Of a DNA stretch of 64,000 bases, positions 18,236-27,768 are shown in pieces (the first letter of the stretch is position 1; each line of letters starts with the position of its first letter). The position numbers were made by a program, and so were the translations under genes. Origin of the DNA: Streptococcus sanguinis (GTDB taxonomy: Bacteria; Bacillota; Bacilli; Lactobacillales; Streptococcaceae); NCBI RefSeq assembly GCF_001078705.1, contig NZ_CDMW01000001.1, positions 861,541 through 925,540 on the forward strand, in the 5' to 3' direction. The notes under the pieces were generated by a model. That model saw nothing but the letters and a program-made list of their open reading frames with translations, was not told where the DNA came from and ran no database searches.

Positions 18236-18260
18236 AAAACAGTCATCAGACTGTTTTTTT
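18236..18260 (+). terminator. Terminator ahead of the methionine sulfoxide reductase gene
   Basis: AACAGTC-ATCA-GACTGTT followed by TTTTT. The T-run leads straight into the next -10 box (TATAAT, 18263-18268), so terminator and promoter abut. Confidence 0.8.
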
Positions 18261-18275
18261 GATATAATAGACTCT

Positions 18276-18773
18276 ATGAACACAAAAGAAAAAATTTCAA
18301 ATTATCAACTTTTACTGGCTCAGTTGGAAGCCTTGTTGGAGGGTGAGACCAATGCTTTGGCAAATTTGTCGAACGCTAGCGCCCTGCTCAATCAAGCACT
18401 GCCCAATTCTGTTTTTACTGGGTTCTATCTTTTTGATGGAAATGAGCTGATTCTGGGGCCTTTTCAGGGCGGTGTTTCCTGTGTCCATATTACGCTGGGC
18501 AAGGGTGTCTGTGGGGAATCTGCGGAGAAAGAAGAGACGATCATCGTAGATGATGTGACTCAGCATGCCAACTATATCTCCTGTGACAGCAGAGCGAAAA
18601 GCGAAATTGTGGTGCCCATGGTAAAAGACGGTCGCCTTCTTGGAGTGCTGGATTTGGACTCATCCTTGACGGGTGATTATGATAAGGTAGATCACGAATA
18701 TCTGGAAAAGTTTGTTCAGATTTTGCTTGAAAAAACGACTTGGAATTTTGAAATGTTTGGAGAAAAAGCCTAA
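18276..18773 (+). CDS. Free methionine-(R)-sulfoxide reductase (GAF domain, fRMsr/MsrC type)
   Basis: 165 aa from the ATG at 18276, eight bases after the -10 hexamer ends, giving a very short leader. fRMsr reduces free methionine-R-sulfoxide with cysteines in a GAF fold. All three family cysteines are visible: [16 protein letters not shown] and [15 protein letters not shown]. It overlaps dnaX by one base (TAATG), so dnaX is translated from the same message. A truncated copy of its promoter and first 43 codons lies 2 kb upstream. Confidence 0.87.
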   Translation: MNTKEKISNYQLLLAQLEALLEGETNALANLSNASALLNQALPNSVFTGFYLFDGNELILGPFQGGVSCVHITLGKGVCGESAEKEETIIVDDVTQHANYISCDSRAKSEIVVPMVKDGRLLGVLDLDSSLTGDYDKVDHEYLEKFVQILLEKTTWNFEMFGEKA

Positions 18774-20443
18774 TGTATCAAGCTTTATATCGGAAATACC
18801 GCAGTCAGACCTTTGGACAGCTAGTGGGTCAGCAAGTAGTGGCCACCACCCTGCGGCAGGCTGTGGAGCAAGGGAAAATCAGTCATGCTTATCTCTTTTC
18901 TGGTCCTCGTGGAACAGGGAAGACCAGCGTTGCCAAGATTTTTGCCAAGGCTATGAATTGTCCGAATCAAAAGGACGGCGAGCCCTGCAATGACTGCTAT
19001 ATTTGTAAGGCCATTACTGAGGGGAGCCTTGAAGATGTCATCGAAATCGACGCTGCTTCAAATAATGGGGTAGATGAGATTCGTGACATTCGGGACAAGT
19101 CAACCTATGCACCCAGTCTTGCCAAGCACAAGGTCTATATCATTGACGAGGTCCACATGCTCTCGACTGGGGCTTTTAACGCCTTGCTTAAGACCTTGGA
19201 AGAGCCAACGGAAAATGTGGTTTTTATCCTAGCGACGACAGAGCTGCATAAGATTCCAGCGACCATTCTTTCTCGCGTCCAGCGTTTTGAGTTTAAGTCT
19301 ATCAAGACGCAGGACATTATTGGTCATATTGAGTGGATTTTAGAGCAGGAAGGTATTGATTTTGAGCAAGAAGGTGTGCAGATTATTGCCCGTCGAGCTG
19401 AGGGCGGTATGCGGGATGCCCTATCTATACTTGACCAGGCTCTTAGCTTAACTCAGGAAAATCGTTTGACTACAGACATAGCTGAAGAAATCACTGGCTC
19501 CATCAGCTTAGGAGCCTTGGATGCCTATGTAGCAGCCTTGATTTCTCATGATGCAGTAGCAGCCTTGGATAATCTCAATCTGATTTTTGATAGCGGCAAA
19601 AATATGGCCCGTTTTGTGACGGACCTCCTGCAATATCTACGTGACCTAATCATTGTCAAAACTGGCGGGGAGAATCATCATGCTAGTGAGCTCTTTCTGG
19701 AAAACCTCAAGACACCGCAGGACACTCTCTTTGCCATGATCGATATGGCGACCAAGAGTTTGGCAGACATCAAGAACAGCCTGCAGCCCAAGATTTATAC
19801 AGAAATGATGACCATTCGACTGGCAGAGACTAGCAGTCTTCCTGCAGCGCCAGCGATTCCGGATAATCTAGCTGATGAGCTCAAGGGTCTGAGACAAGAG
19901 ATAGATAGTCTTAAACAGCAGCTGGCTAATGGCAATGGAAAACCTGCAGCAGCTGTCAAAACTTCGGATATTCGACCGCAGAAATCTAAGGGCTACCGAG
20001 CAGACCGCAATAAGGTCAATGCCATCCTAGAAGAGGCTGTTGACAATCCTAGTCTGGCTCGCAGCAACCTGACTAAGCTGCAGAATGCTTGGGCTGAGAT
20101 TATCGAAAGTCTGGCTGGAGCTGATAAGGCCTTGCTGGCAGGATCGCAGCCAGTGGCAGCCAATGAAAGCCATGCTATCTTAGCTTTTGGGTCTAATTTC
20201 AACGCTGAGCAGACCATGAAGCGGGACAATCTCAATACTATGTTTGGTAATATCCTCAGCAATGCGGCAGGATTTTCACCAGAGATTTTGGCTATTTCCT
20301 TAGAAGAGTGGACCAAGATTCGGGCGGACTTTTCAGCTCGCAGCCGCAATGGCAAGGCAGAGGCTGAAGAGAAGGAAGAGGAAAGCTTGATTCCAGAGGG
20401 ATTTGACTTTTTAGCAGAAAAAATTACCATTCAAGAGGACTAA
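18773..20443 (+). CDS. dnaX: DNA polymerase III subunits gamma/tau
   Basis: 556 aa, typical of streptococcal DnaX. It is the clamp-loader AAA+ ATPase. Motifs are Walker A GPRGTGKTSVAKIFAKA, the four-cysteine zinc site (CPNQKDGEPCNDCYIC), Walker B IIDEVHML and sensor 1 with the SRC-like arginine region TILSRVQRF. Residues 380 onward are the less conserved tau-like C-terminal region. No programmed frameshift slippery run was evident. It starts on the stop codon of the reductase gene. Confidence 0.95.
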   Translation: MYQALYRKYRSQTFGQLVGQQVVATTLRQAVEQGKISHAYLFSGPRGTGKTSVAKIFAKAMNCPNQKDGEPCNDCYICKAITEGSLEDVIEIDAASNNGVDEIRDIRDKSTYAPSLAKHKVYIIDEVHMLSTGAFNALLKTLEEPTENVVFILATTELHKIPATILSRVQRFEFKSIKTQDIIGHIEWILEQEGIDFEQEGVQIIARRAEGGMRDALSILDQALSLTQENRLTTDIAEEITGSISLGALDAYVAALISHDAVAALDNLNLIFDSGKNMARFVTDLLQYLRDLIIVKTGGENHHASELFLENLKTPQDTLFAMIDMATKSLADIKNSLQPKIYTEMMTIRLAETSSLPAAPAIPDNLADELKGLRQEIDSLKQQLANGNGKPAAAVKTSDIRPQKSKGYRADRNKVNAILEEAVDNPSLARSNLTKLQNAWAEIIESLAGADKALLAGSQPVAANESHAILAFGSNFNAEQTMKRDNLNTMFGNILSNAAGFSPEILAISLEEWTKIRADFSARSRNGKAEAEEKEEESLIPEGFDFLAEKITIQED

Positions 20444-20481
20444 AAAAAGATTTTTCTAGTTTTTCGTGTTATAATAAATTT

Positions 20482-20673
20482 ATGAACAGACGACAATTTA
20501 TTGTAATGGCTGTTTTTACGGCCTTAGAAACCTATTTTTTCAATGAATCTATCATGGCGGGGCGCTATTTTATGGCTGCTTTCTTGGCCGTTTTAGTGCT
20601 GCGCAATCTGCAGATTTCCTATGTCATGGGGCGGATTGTGGATGAAATCGATAAACATTTAGGACCGAAATAA
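20482..20673 (+). CDS. DUF3272 small membrane protein
   Basis: 63 aa with one or two hydrophobic helices (about residues 5-18 and 25-48) and a charged tail. I recognise it as the DUF3272 family found in streptococci next to dnaX/birA. It has its own -10 (TATAAT 20470-20475), placed so close to the ATG that the message is nearly leaderless. Function unknown. Confidence 0.65.
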   Translation: MNRRQFIVMAVFTALETYFFNESIMAGRYFMAAFLAVLVLRNLQISYVMGRIVDEIDKHLGPK

Positions 20674-20680
20674 TGAAAAC

Positions 20681-20711
20681 AGGACTGAGTCATTAAGACT
20701 CAGTCCTTTTG
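20681..20711. terminator. Bidirectional terminator between DUF3272 and birA
   Basis: Perfect 11-bp stem AGGACTGAGTC (20681-20691) with GACTCAGTCCT (20697-20707), followed by TTTT on the plus strand. Confidence 0.88.
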
Positions 20712-20727
20712 AAATGAATTTTTCTGA

Positions 20728-21663
20728 TTACCAACTGTTTAGCGAGACTTCACCGCTGTTGAGCCAGATTTCTTGACCATCTGTCAGCTGGACTAAGAGT
20801 TGCCCGCTGTCTGAGATGTCTTTGGCCAAACCTTGGTAGTCTGCGCCTTTTTGGCTGAAGCTTACTTGCCGTCCCAGCACCAAGGATTGCTGCTTGTAGA
20901 GATAGATGAGCTCTTCTGGGTCACTTTCGTAGAAGCATTTCCAAATCTCTGCAATGAGCTCATTGCGACTAATGGCTGGTTTCTCTTCAAAGAGAGAGCC
21001 GGCTTTTTCTTTGATGTCGGCTGGAAAGTCTGTAATGAAAAAATTAAAGCCAACACCGATGATGACATCGGTGACGAGTCCTGTCTCAATAGAAGTCGTA
21101 GCCTCGGTCAGGATGCCGGAAATTTTCTTGTTTCGATAGTAAATGTCATTGACCCACTTGATATCAACCTCTATAAGGGTTAGATTTTTTACTGCCTTGT
21201 AGATAGCTCCTGCGGTCAAGATTGTATAGGAGGGGAGCTGGTCGAAGGGGAGGTTGGGCTTGAGGTGGAGAGACATGTAAAAGCCGCCCTGGCTGGGGCA
21301 GAAGAAAGCACGACCGAAACGGCCACGGCCAGCAGATTGGGCAGCGGCTAGATAGAGAGTGTCGGCAGGGCGTCCGGCCTCCATGCCAGCCTTGGCATCC
21401 ATCTGAGTGGACTGGCAGTCAGGATTAAAGGAGACCTGAACAGGTGAGTGTTCCTCAATCCAATCAGGAATTAGTAAGTCACCCGCTGTCAATCGATAGC
21501 CTCGGTTCTTGACGGATTCGATTTGGATGCCTTCTTTCTCCAGTTTTTGAATGGCCTTCCAAATAGAAGTTCGTGAAATGCCCAATTCTTGGGCTATTTT
21601 TTCACCGTTGACATAGTCGTCAGCTTGGCTGAGGATGTTAAAGAGTTTTTCGTAGGTTTTCAT
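20728..21663 (-). CDS. birA: Bifunctional biotin-[acetyl-CoA-carboxylase] ligase / biotin repressor
   Basis: 311 aa. An N-terminal winged helix (YVNGEKIAQELGISRTSIWKAIQKL) precedes the biotin protein ligase core. Ligase motifs are AAQSAGRGRFGRAF (biotinyl-AMP loop), GGFYMSLHL, and VDIKWVNDIYYRNKKISGIL with the catalytic lysine; a C-terminal SH3-like domain ends the protein. Presence of the HTH means it can also repress biotin genes, none of which is in the window. It follows galR by 16 bases on the same strand and is probably cotranscribed with it. Confidence 0.92.
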   Translation of the reverse strand: MKTYEKLFNILSQADDYVNGEKIAQELGISRTSIWKAIQKLEKEGIQIESVKNRGYRLTAGDLLIPDWIEEHSPVQVSFNPDCQSTQMDAKAGMEAGRPADTLYLAAAQSAGRGRFGRAFFCPSQGGFYMSLHLKPNLPFDQLPSYTILTAGAIYKAVKNLTLIEVDIKWVNDIYYRNKKISGILTEATTSIETGLVTDVIIGVGFNFFITDFPADIKEKAGSLFEEKPAISRNELIAEIWKCFYESDPEELIYLYKQQSLVLGRQVSFSQKGADYQGLAKDISDSGQLLVQLTDGQEIWLNSGEVSLNSW

Positions 21664-21679
21664 AGGCGGTCTTTCTAGC

Positions 21680-22702
<1,023 letters not shown>

Positions 22703-22717
22703 TTACTGTCTACATAA

Positions 22718-22746
22718 ATTATAACTCAAAAATTAGTAAATAACAA
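22718..22746 (-). promoter_or_regulatory. galR promoter
   Basis: TTGTTA (22746-22741), 17 bases, TATAAT (22723-22718). A TTAGTAAAT half-element at 22733-22741 lies between the two boxes. Confidence 0.65.
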
Positions 22747-22799
22747 AGAAGAATTTAGTAAATATTATTGTGGCACTTAATTAAGTAAAATTTTACTAA
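22733..22799. promoter_or_regulatory. Candidate GalR operators in the galR-galK intergenic region
   Basis: TTAGTAAAT occurs at 22733-22741 and 22755-22763. A perfect 14-base palindrome AGTAAAATTTTACT lies at 22784-22797, followed by AA to give a TTTTACTAA arm. These repeated arms, all between the two divergent promoters, are the obvious candidates for GalR binding. Assignment is by position and symmetry only. Confidence 0.55.
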
Positions 22800-22804
22800 A
22801 TTTA

Positions 22805-22833
22805 TTGAAGTTTTACTCGGAAACAGTTATAAT
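22805..22833 (+). promoter_or_regulatory. galK promoter
   Basis: TTGAAG (22805-22810), 17 bases, TATAAT (22828-22833). The AGTAAAATTTTACT palindrome ends eight bases upstream of the -35 box. Confidence 0.72.
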
Positions 22834-22840
22834 AAATATA

Positions 22841-22854
22841 AGAAAACGATTACA
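22841..22854 (+). promoter_or_regulatory. cre site (CcpA) just downstream of the galK promoter
   Basis: AGAAAACGATTACA matches the cre consensus WGWAARCGYTWWMA at all but one position. It lies where the transcript begins, the expected place for CcpA repression of gal on glucose. Confidence 0.65.
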
Positions 22855-22887
22855 ATGTCGATCATTCATTTTAAAGGAGTTTAGCTT

Positions 22888-24066
22888 ATGTCAAACCTAA
22901 TTTCAGCGGAGCAAGTCCGCGCAGATTTTGCCAAGGTTTTTGGAGTAGAAGCGGATCACACTTTCTTTTCACCCGGTCGGATCAATCTGATTGGTGAGCA
23001 TACCGACTACAACGGCGGCCATGTTTTTCCTGCAGCAATTTCTCTAGGAACTTATGGAGCAGCTCGCAAGCGGGACGACCAGCTCTTGAGATTTTTCTCA
23101 GGGAATTTTGAAGAAAAAGGTATTATAGAAGTGCCGCTGGAAAACCTGCACTTTGAGCCTGAGCATGACTGGACCAACTATCCGAAAGGAGTTCTGTATT
23201 TTCTGCAGAAGGCAGGCCATACGATTGACCGAGGAATGGATGTCTATGTTTATGGAAATATTCCCAACCGATCAGGTTTGTCGTCTTCTGCATCACTAGA
23301 GCTCTTAACTGGTATCATTGCTGAGAAACTCTTTGACTTGCAGTTGGAACGTCTGGACCTAGTGAAAATCGGTAAATTAACTGAAAATGAATTTATCGGG
23401 GTTAATTCTGGCATTATGGATCAGTTTGCTATCGGAATGGGAGCTAACCAGCGGGCTATTTACTTAGATACCAATACTCTTGAGTATGATTTGGTGCCGC
23501 TTGATCTCAAGGACAATGTCGTAGTGATTATGAATACCAATAAGCGTAGGGAGTTGGCGGATTCTAAGTACAATGAACGTCGGGCAGAGTGCGAAAAAGC
23601 TGTTGAAGAACTCAATCGTAAGCTGTCTATCACTACCTTGGGTGAGTTGGACGAGTGGTCCTTTGACGAGTATAGCTATCTGATAGAGGACGAAAATCGT
23701 CTCAAACGGGCTCGCCATGCTGTTTTGGAAAATCAACGTACTTTGCAAGCACAGGCAGCTTTGCAGGCAGGCAATCTTGAAAAGTTTGGCCGTCTCATGA
23801 ATGCTTCCCACGTTTCTTTGGAACATGACTATGAAGTGACAGGTCTAGAGCTGGACACCTTGGTTCACACGGCCTGGGAGCAAGAAGGTGTTCTAGGGGC
23901 TCGTATGACCGGAGCAGGCTTCGGTGGCTGCGCCATTGCTTTAGTTGGTAAGAATGCGGTGGAATCTTTCAAAGAAAATGTTGGTCGCAAGTATCAAGAA
24001 GTTGTCGGCTATGCCCCTAGCTTTTACATTGCAGAAGTAGCTGGCGGAAGCCGGGTGCTGGACTAA
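22888..24066 (+). CDS. galK: Galactokinase
   Basis: 392 aa, full length for the GHMP galactokinase family. It phosphorylates galactose at C1. Motifs are [15 protein letters not shown] (galactose-binding signature), the phosphate loop [11 protein letters not shown] and the C-terminal [26 protein letters not shown] precedes the ATG. It is first gene of the Leloir operon galK-galT-galE, interrupted by a 175-bp MITE-like repeat before galT. Confidence 0.97.
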   Translation: MSNLISAEQVRADFAKVFGVEADHTFFSPGRINLIGEHTDYNGGHVFPAAISLGTYGAARKRDDQLLRFFSGNFEEKGIIEVPLENLHFEPEHDWTNYPKGVLYFLQKAGHTIDRGMDVYVYGNIPNRSGLSSSASLELLTGIIAEKLFDLQLERLDLVKIGKLTENEFIGVNSGIMDQFAIGMGANQRAIYLDTNTLEYDLVPLDLKDNVVVIMNTNKRRELADSKYNERRAECEKAVEELNRKLSITTLGELDEWSFDEYSYLIEDENRLKRARHAVLENQRTLQAQAALQAGNLEKFGRLMNASHVSLEHDYEVTGLELDTLVHTAWEQEGVLGARMTGAGFGGCAIALVGKNAVESFKENVGRKYQEVVGYAPSFYIAEVAGGSRVLD

Positions 24067-24084
24067 ATCACAGAAAAGGAACTT

Positions 24085-24259
24085 GAGTCTGGGACAAAAG
24101 TCCTAGCCTCTCAATTGTCTTTGGATTGTCGAGCAAGACGCAGTGGTTGAGTGGGCTCTATTACGCTGATTTCATCAGCTTTTACAGCCCTAATCAACTG
24201 TGTGGAGGTGGGACGACGAAATCGAATTCTAACGAATTACCGATTTCTGTCCCACTCTC
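24085..24259. repeat. MITE-like interspersed repeat between galK and galT
   Basis: 175 bp bounded by imperfect 15-bp inverted repeats: GAGTCTGGGACAAAA at the left and, read on the other strand, GAGAGTGGGACAGAA at the right. The interior can fold into a long hairpin: AGTGGTTGAGTGGGCT pairs with AGCCCTAATCAACT around a smaller GCTGAT-TTC-ATCAGC hairpin. No transposase is encoded. It resembles short dispersed elements I associate with viridans streptococci. It probably affects galT/galE expression through mRNA structure, since no new promoter is obvious. Confidence 0.7.
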
Positions 24260-24285
24260 TTTACTAGCAAGAGAAAGGAAGAACT

Positions 24286-25797
24286 ATGTCCAAGAAGTTA
24301 CTGGATGCTTTTGTATCAGCAGTGATTGACAATAGCACTTTTGAGGAAATGGATACTATCTATCTGAGCAATCGTGTCATGGCTTTAGTCGGAGAGGCAG
24401 TGGCAGAGCAGGAGACTGAGGCTGAGCAGCTAATTGACCTTAAGGATGACTTGGTAGCTGTGGCTGTGAAGAATGGCAAGATTGGTGATACTCTGGCTGA
24501 GCAGGATATACTGGGAGCTGAACTCATGGACTTGATTACACCTGCCCCTAGCCAGCTCAATCGGGACTTATGGACGACTTATGCCTCCAATCCCGAGCAA
24601 GCTGTAGCTGATTTTTACCAGCTTAGTCAAAAGAATGACTATATCAAGGTCAAGGCTATTGCTAAAAACATTGCTTTCAAAGTGCCGACTGAATATGGAG
24701 ATTTGGAAATCACCATCAATCTCTCTAAGCCAGAAAAGGATCCAAAGGAAATTGCAGCAGCTAAAAAGGCTAAGAATAGTAATTATCCAGCCTGTCAGCT
24801 TTGCATGGAAAATGAAGGCTACCAAGGCCGCTTGGACCACCCAGCCCGCGCCAATCATCGGATTATTCGATTTGACTTGACTGGACAGGAGTGGGGCTTC
24901 CAGTATTCGCCCTATGCCTACTTTAATGAACATTGCATCTTTCTGCACAGCCAACACCTTCCCATGGCTATCAGTCGGCTGACCTTTGAGCGCCTGCTGG
25001 ACATCGTGGAGACCTTTCCGGGTTATTTCGTAGGCTCCAACGCCGATCTGCCGATTGTCGGTGGCTCTATCCTGACCCACGACCACTATCAGGGCGGACG
25101 TCACACCTTCCCTATGGAAATAGCAGAGCTGGATTGCAGCTTTACCTTTAGCGGCTTTGAAGAGGTGGAGGCAGGCATTGTCAAGTGGCCTATGTCCGTT
25201 ATTCGTCTAAGGTCTGAGAAGAAGGAGCAGTTGATTGAGTTGGCTGACAAGATCTTGCAAGCTTGGCAGACTTATTCTGACCCGAGTGTGCAGGTCTTGG
25301 CAGAGTCTGAGGGTGAGCCTCACCATACTATCACACCGATTGCGCGCAGAAAAGATGGATCTTTTGAGCTAGACTTGGTCTTGCGGGACAATCAAACTTC
25401 CCCAGAACATCCAGACGGCATTTATCACCCTCATAAGGATGTGCAGCATATTAAGAAAGAAAATATCGGTCTGATTGAGGTCATGGGACTGGCTATTCTG
25501 CCGCCTCGGCTCAAGGAAGAACTCAAGCAGGTGGAACTTTTCTTGCTGGGAGAAGACTGTCAGGTTGCTGCCTATCATCAGGAGTGGGCCAATCAACTCA
25601 AAGACCAGAATCCAGATGTTACCGCTGAGACAGTGGAAGGAGTAGTTCAGGCCTCGGTTGGACAAATTTTCAGCCGAGTACTTGAAGATGCGGGAGTTTA
25701 CAAGCGAACGGAGGAGGGTCAGGAGGCTTTCATGCGCTTCGTCCAATCCGTTTTGGCATCCAGCCCTAGGAAATGTGTTATAATGAATCTAGCGTAA
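24286..25797 (+). CDS. galT: UDP-glucose--hexose-1-phosphate uridylyltransferase (type 2)
   Basis: 503 aa, the long Firmicutes form of GalT that is distinct from the about 350-aa HIT-type enzyme. It exchanges UMP between UDP-glucose and galactose-1-phosphate. Recognisable features are [17 protein letters not shown], the active-site region [12 protein letters not shown], and [15 protein letters not shown] with the histidines. RBS AAAGGAAG is present. Its 3' end carries a -10-like TATAAT (25779-25784) that may add a weak promoter for galE. Confidence 0.95.
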   Translation: MSKKLLDAFVSAVIDNSTFEEMDTIYLSNRVMALVGEAVAEQETEAEQLIDLKDDLVAVAVKNGKIGDTLAEQDILGAELMDLITPAPSQLNRDLWTTYASNPEQAVADFYQLSQKNDYIKVKAIAKNIAFKVPTEYGDLEITINLSKPEKDPKEIAAAKKAKNSNYPACQLCMENEGYQGRLDHPARANHRIIRFDLTGQEWGFQYSPYAYFNEHCIFLHSQHLPMAISRLTFERLLDIVETFPGYFVGSNADLPIVGGSILTHDHYQGGRHTFPMEIAELDCSFTFSGFEEVEAGIVKWPMSVIRLRSEKKEQLIELADKILQAWQTYSDPSVQVLAESEGEPHHTITPIARRKDGSFELDLVLRDNQTSPEHPDGIYHPHKDVQHIKKENIGLIEVMGLAILPPRLKEELKQVELFLLGEDCQVAAYHQEWANQLKDQNPDVTAETVEGVVQASVGQIFSRVLEDAGVYKRTEEGQEAFMRFVQSVLASSPRKCVIMNLA

Positions 25798-25814
25798 CAG
25801 GGAAAGGAAGTTTT

Positions 25815-26816
25815 ATGGCAATTTTAGTATTAGGTGGAGCTGGCTATATCGGCTCGCACATGGTAGACCGTCTGGTAGCGGCAGGCAAGGAAGAGGTAGT
25901 CGTCGTTGATAATTTGGTGACCGGTCATCGGGCAGCCGTCCATCCGCAAGCAGTCTTTTATGAGGGTGATTTAGCTGATAAGGATTTTATGCGTGGCGTT
26001 TTTGCCAAACATCCATCCATCGATGCAGTCATTCACTTTGCTGCCTTTTCACTTGTGGCAGAGTCTATGTCGGATCCGCTCAAGTATTTTGACAATAACA
26101 CAGCCGGCATGGTTTCTCTTTTGGAGGTCATGCAGGAATGCGGCGTTAAAAACATTGTCTTTTCTTCAACTGCTGCGACTTATGGCATTCCTGAGGAAGT
26201 GCCGATTCTGGAAACGACTCCGCAAAAGCCGATTAATCCTTATGGTGAGAGCAAACTCATGATGGAGACCATTATGCGCTGGGCGGACCAGGCCTATGGC
26301 ATCAAGTTTGTAGCTCTGCGTTATTTCAATGTGGCCGGTGCCAAACCCGACGGCTCAATCGGCGAGGATCACGGACCTGAAACCCATCTCTTACCTATTG
26401 TGCTTCAGGTAGCTCAGGGCAAACGTGAGAAGATTGCCGTCTTTGGCGATGACTATGATACTCCGGACGGGACCAATGTCCGCGATTATGTCCATCCTTT
26501 CGACTTGGCTGACGCCCATATTCTAGCTGTTGAGCATCTTCGTGCCGGACAGCCTTCAGATGCCTTTAACCTTGGCTCTTCGACTGGTTTTTCCAACTTG
26601 CAGATTGTAGAAGCGGCACGAAAGGTGACCGGACATCCTATTCCTTTGGAAATAGCAGAGCGGCGCCCAGGGGATCCGGATACGCTGATTGCTTCCTCTG
26701 AGAAAGCAAGAAATGTTCTGGGCTGGCAACCGAAATTTGACAATATCGAAACCATTATCGAAACCGCTTGGAAATGGCATTTCAGTCATCCAAATGGCTA
26801 TGATGACAGAGAATAA
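25815..26816 (+). CDS. galE: UDP-glucose 4-epimerase
   Basis: 333 aa from the ATG at 25815 (RBS GGAAAGGAAG); the earlier in-frame ATG at 25773 lies inside galT and is rejected. It is an SDR-family enzyme with NAD-binding [11 protein letters not shown], the Ser/Tyr/Lys catalytic set in SSTAATYG and YGESK, and the GalE C-terminal [13 protein letters not shown]. It completes the Leloir pathway by regenerating UDP-glucose. Confidence 0.96.
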   Translation: MAILVLGGAGYIGSHMVDRLVAAGKEEVVVVDNLVTGHRAAVHPQAVFYEGDLADKDFMRGVFAKHPSIDAVIHFAAFSLVAESMSDPLKYFDNNTAGMVSLLEVMQECGVKNIVFSSTAATYGIPEEVPILETTPQKPINPYGESKLMMETIMRWADQAYGIKFVALRYFNVAGAKPDGSIGEDHGPETHLLPIVLQVAQGKREKIAVFGDDYDTPDGTNVRDYVHPFDLADAHILAVEHLRAGQPSDAFNLGSSTGFSNLQIVEAARKVTGHPIPLEIAERRPGDPDTLIASSEKARNVLGWQPKFDNIETIIETAWKWHFSHPNGYDDRE

Positions 26817-26823
26817 ACTGACA

Positions 26824-26848
26824 AACCAGCTTGAAAGGCTGGTTTTTT
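26824..26848 (+). terminator. Terminator of the gal operon
   Basis: AACCAGC (26824-26830) pairs with GCTGGTT (26838-26844), followed by TTTT. Confidence 0.85.
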
Positions 26849-27164
26849 GGTTTGAAACATGAAGCTCTTCTTTACAAATTTTTAAAAGCCTTTTATAATA
26901 AAAGAAAGATTGATTGACATATTATCTGCAATCTTGTTTAGTTGCTACTAACTCTTAATATGTCTTGAGAAATCAAGTAGTTACAGATGCGACGGGAAAC
27001 AACATTTTAGAATAACGAATTTTTGTACCACAATCAGATGAGACAGATGTTGACAGTTTGTTGTGTAAGGGCTTTAGAGACTTATGATATAATGAAGCCA
27101 TAAAAGTTTGAGAAGTCTCTTAATCTTTTCAAACTGATTTTCATAAAAAGAATAGGAAATAAGT
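26849..27164 (+). other. Long structured non-coding leader or small RNA upstream of the lipid-like operon
   Basis: No credible gene is seen. A good promoter, TTTACA (26871-26876), 17 bases, TATAAT (26894-26899), would start RNA near 26906. That is 259 bases before the first operon gene. Within it GACATATT (26916-26923) pairs with AATATGTC (26957-26964). CTTGA-GAAA-TCAAG (26964-26977) is a GNRA-capped hairpin. A second promoter with an extended -10 (TG-A-TATAAT, 27085-27093) lies nearer the gene. AGTTTGA near 27105 can pair with TCAAACT near 27131 just before the coding region. It could be a cis-acting leader or an independent RNA. Confidence 0.5.
27085..27093 (+). promoter_or_regulatory. Extended -10 promoter proximal to the lipid-like operon
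   Basis: TGATATAAT; no good -35 hexamer at the right spacing (a TTGACA at 27050-27055 is too far), as is usual for extended -10 promoters. Confidence 0.55.
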
Positions 27165-27755
27165 ATGCACTCGATTCTTGCCTTATATATCACCCTGATG
27201 CCGGTCATTCTGGCTGGAGTTCTGAATATGATCTTTTGCAAGTCTTCACTGTTAGAGGCGGCATATCGACCCATGGATGCTGGGCTGATGTTAAAGGATG
27301 GGAAGAGGCTTTTTGGGGCTAACAAGACCTGGAAAGGCTTTCTAGGCATGATTGTCTGGGGAGCTTTGGCCCAGATCCTTTGGGGCTTGCTCTTAAAGGG
27401 TATTCCCACCCTAGAGAAGCTGCACTTGGTTTATGCCTTCTACGAAAATACCGTGCTCTTTAATCTGGTTTTTGGGGCTCTTTTGGGGCTGGCTTATGTT
27501 TTGTTTGAGCTGCCCAATAGCTTCATCAAGCGCCGTTTGGAAATCAGAGAGGGCAAGACGGCAGAGAATGGCTGGAAATGGACTTTTATCTGGATTGACC
27601 AGATAGATTCCTTGATTGGCTGTATTATTTTCTTGCTTTTCTATATCCCTCTGTCCTGGCAGCAGATGCTGGGCATACTCATCCTAGGGGCGGGCACGCA
27701 TCTAGGAGTCAATCGCCTGCTCTACTGGGCTAAGCTTAGAAAAAATCGTATGTGA
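27165..27755 (+). CDS. CDP-archaeol synthase-like (CarS/DUF46) integral membrane cytidylyltransferase
   Basis: 196 aa with about five membrane helices. The signature RLFGANKTWKGFLGM matches the 'FG.NKTWRG' core of the CarS/CdsA superfamily, and IDQIDSLIGC provides the acidic C-terminal motif region. CarS makes CDP-archaeol from CTP and the archaeal phospholipid precursor; bacterial relatives are uncharacterised and could activate another phosphatidate-like lipid. It is the first gene of a seven-gene operon containing a serine-lipid synthase and decarboxylase, which use CDP-lipids. The next gene starts 13 bases after its stop. Confidence 0.78.
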   Translation: MHSILALYITLMPVILAGVLNMIFCKSSLLEAAYRPMDAGLMLKDGKRLFGANKTWKGFLGMIVWGALAQILWGLLLKGIPTLEKLHLVYAFYENTVLFNLVFGALLGLAYVLFELPNSFIKRRLEIREGKTAENGWKWTFIWIDQIDSLIGCIIFLLFYIPLSWQQMLGILILGAGTHLGVNRLLYWAKLRKNRM

Positions 27756-27768
27756 GATGGGAGTTTTG

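Noticed and set aside
24126-24329. 67-codon open frame between galK and galT
   Set aside because: Lies across the MITE-like repeat and runs into galT in another frame; no RBS and no family features.
24568-25104. 178-codon minus-strand frame within galT
   Set aside because: Antisense to conserved GalT coding sequence with no RBS or recognisable domain.
27050-27055. TTGACA upstream of the lipid-like operon as the -35 of its proximal promoter
   Set aside because: Distance to the TATAAT at 27088 is 32 bases, too far for one promoter.
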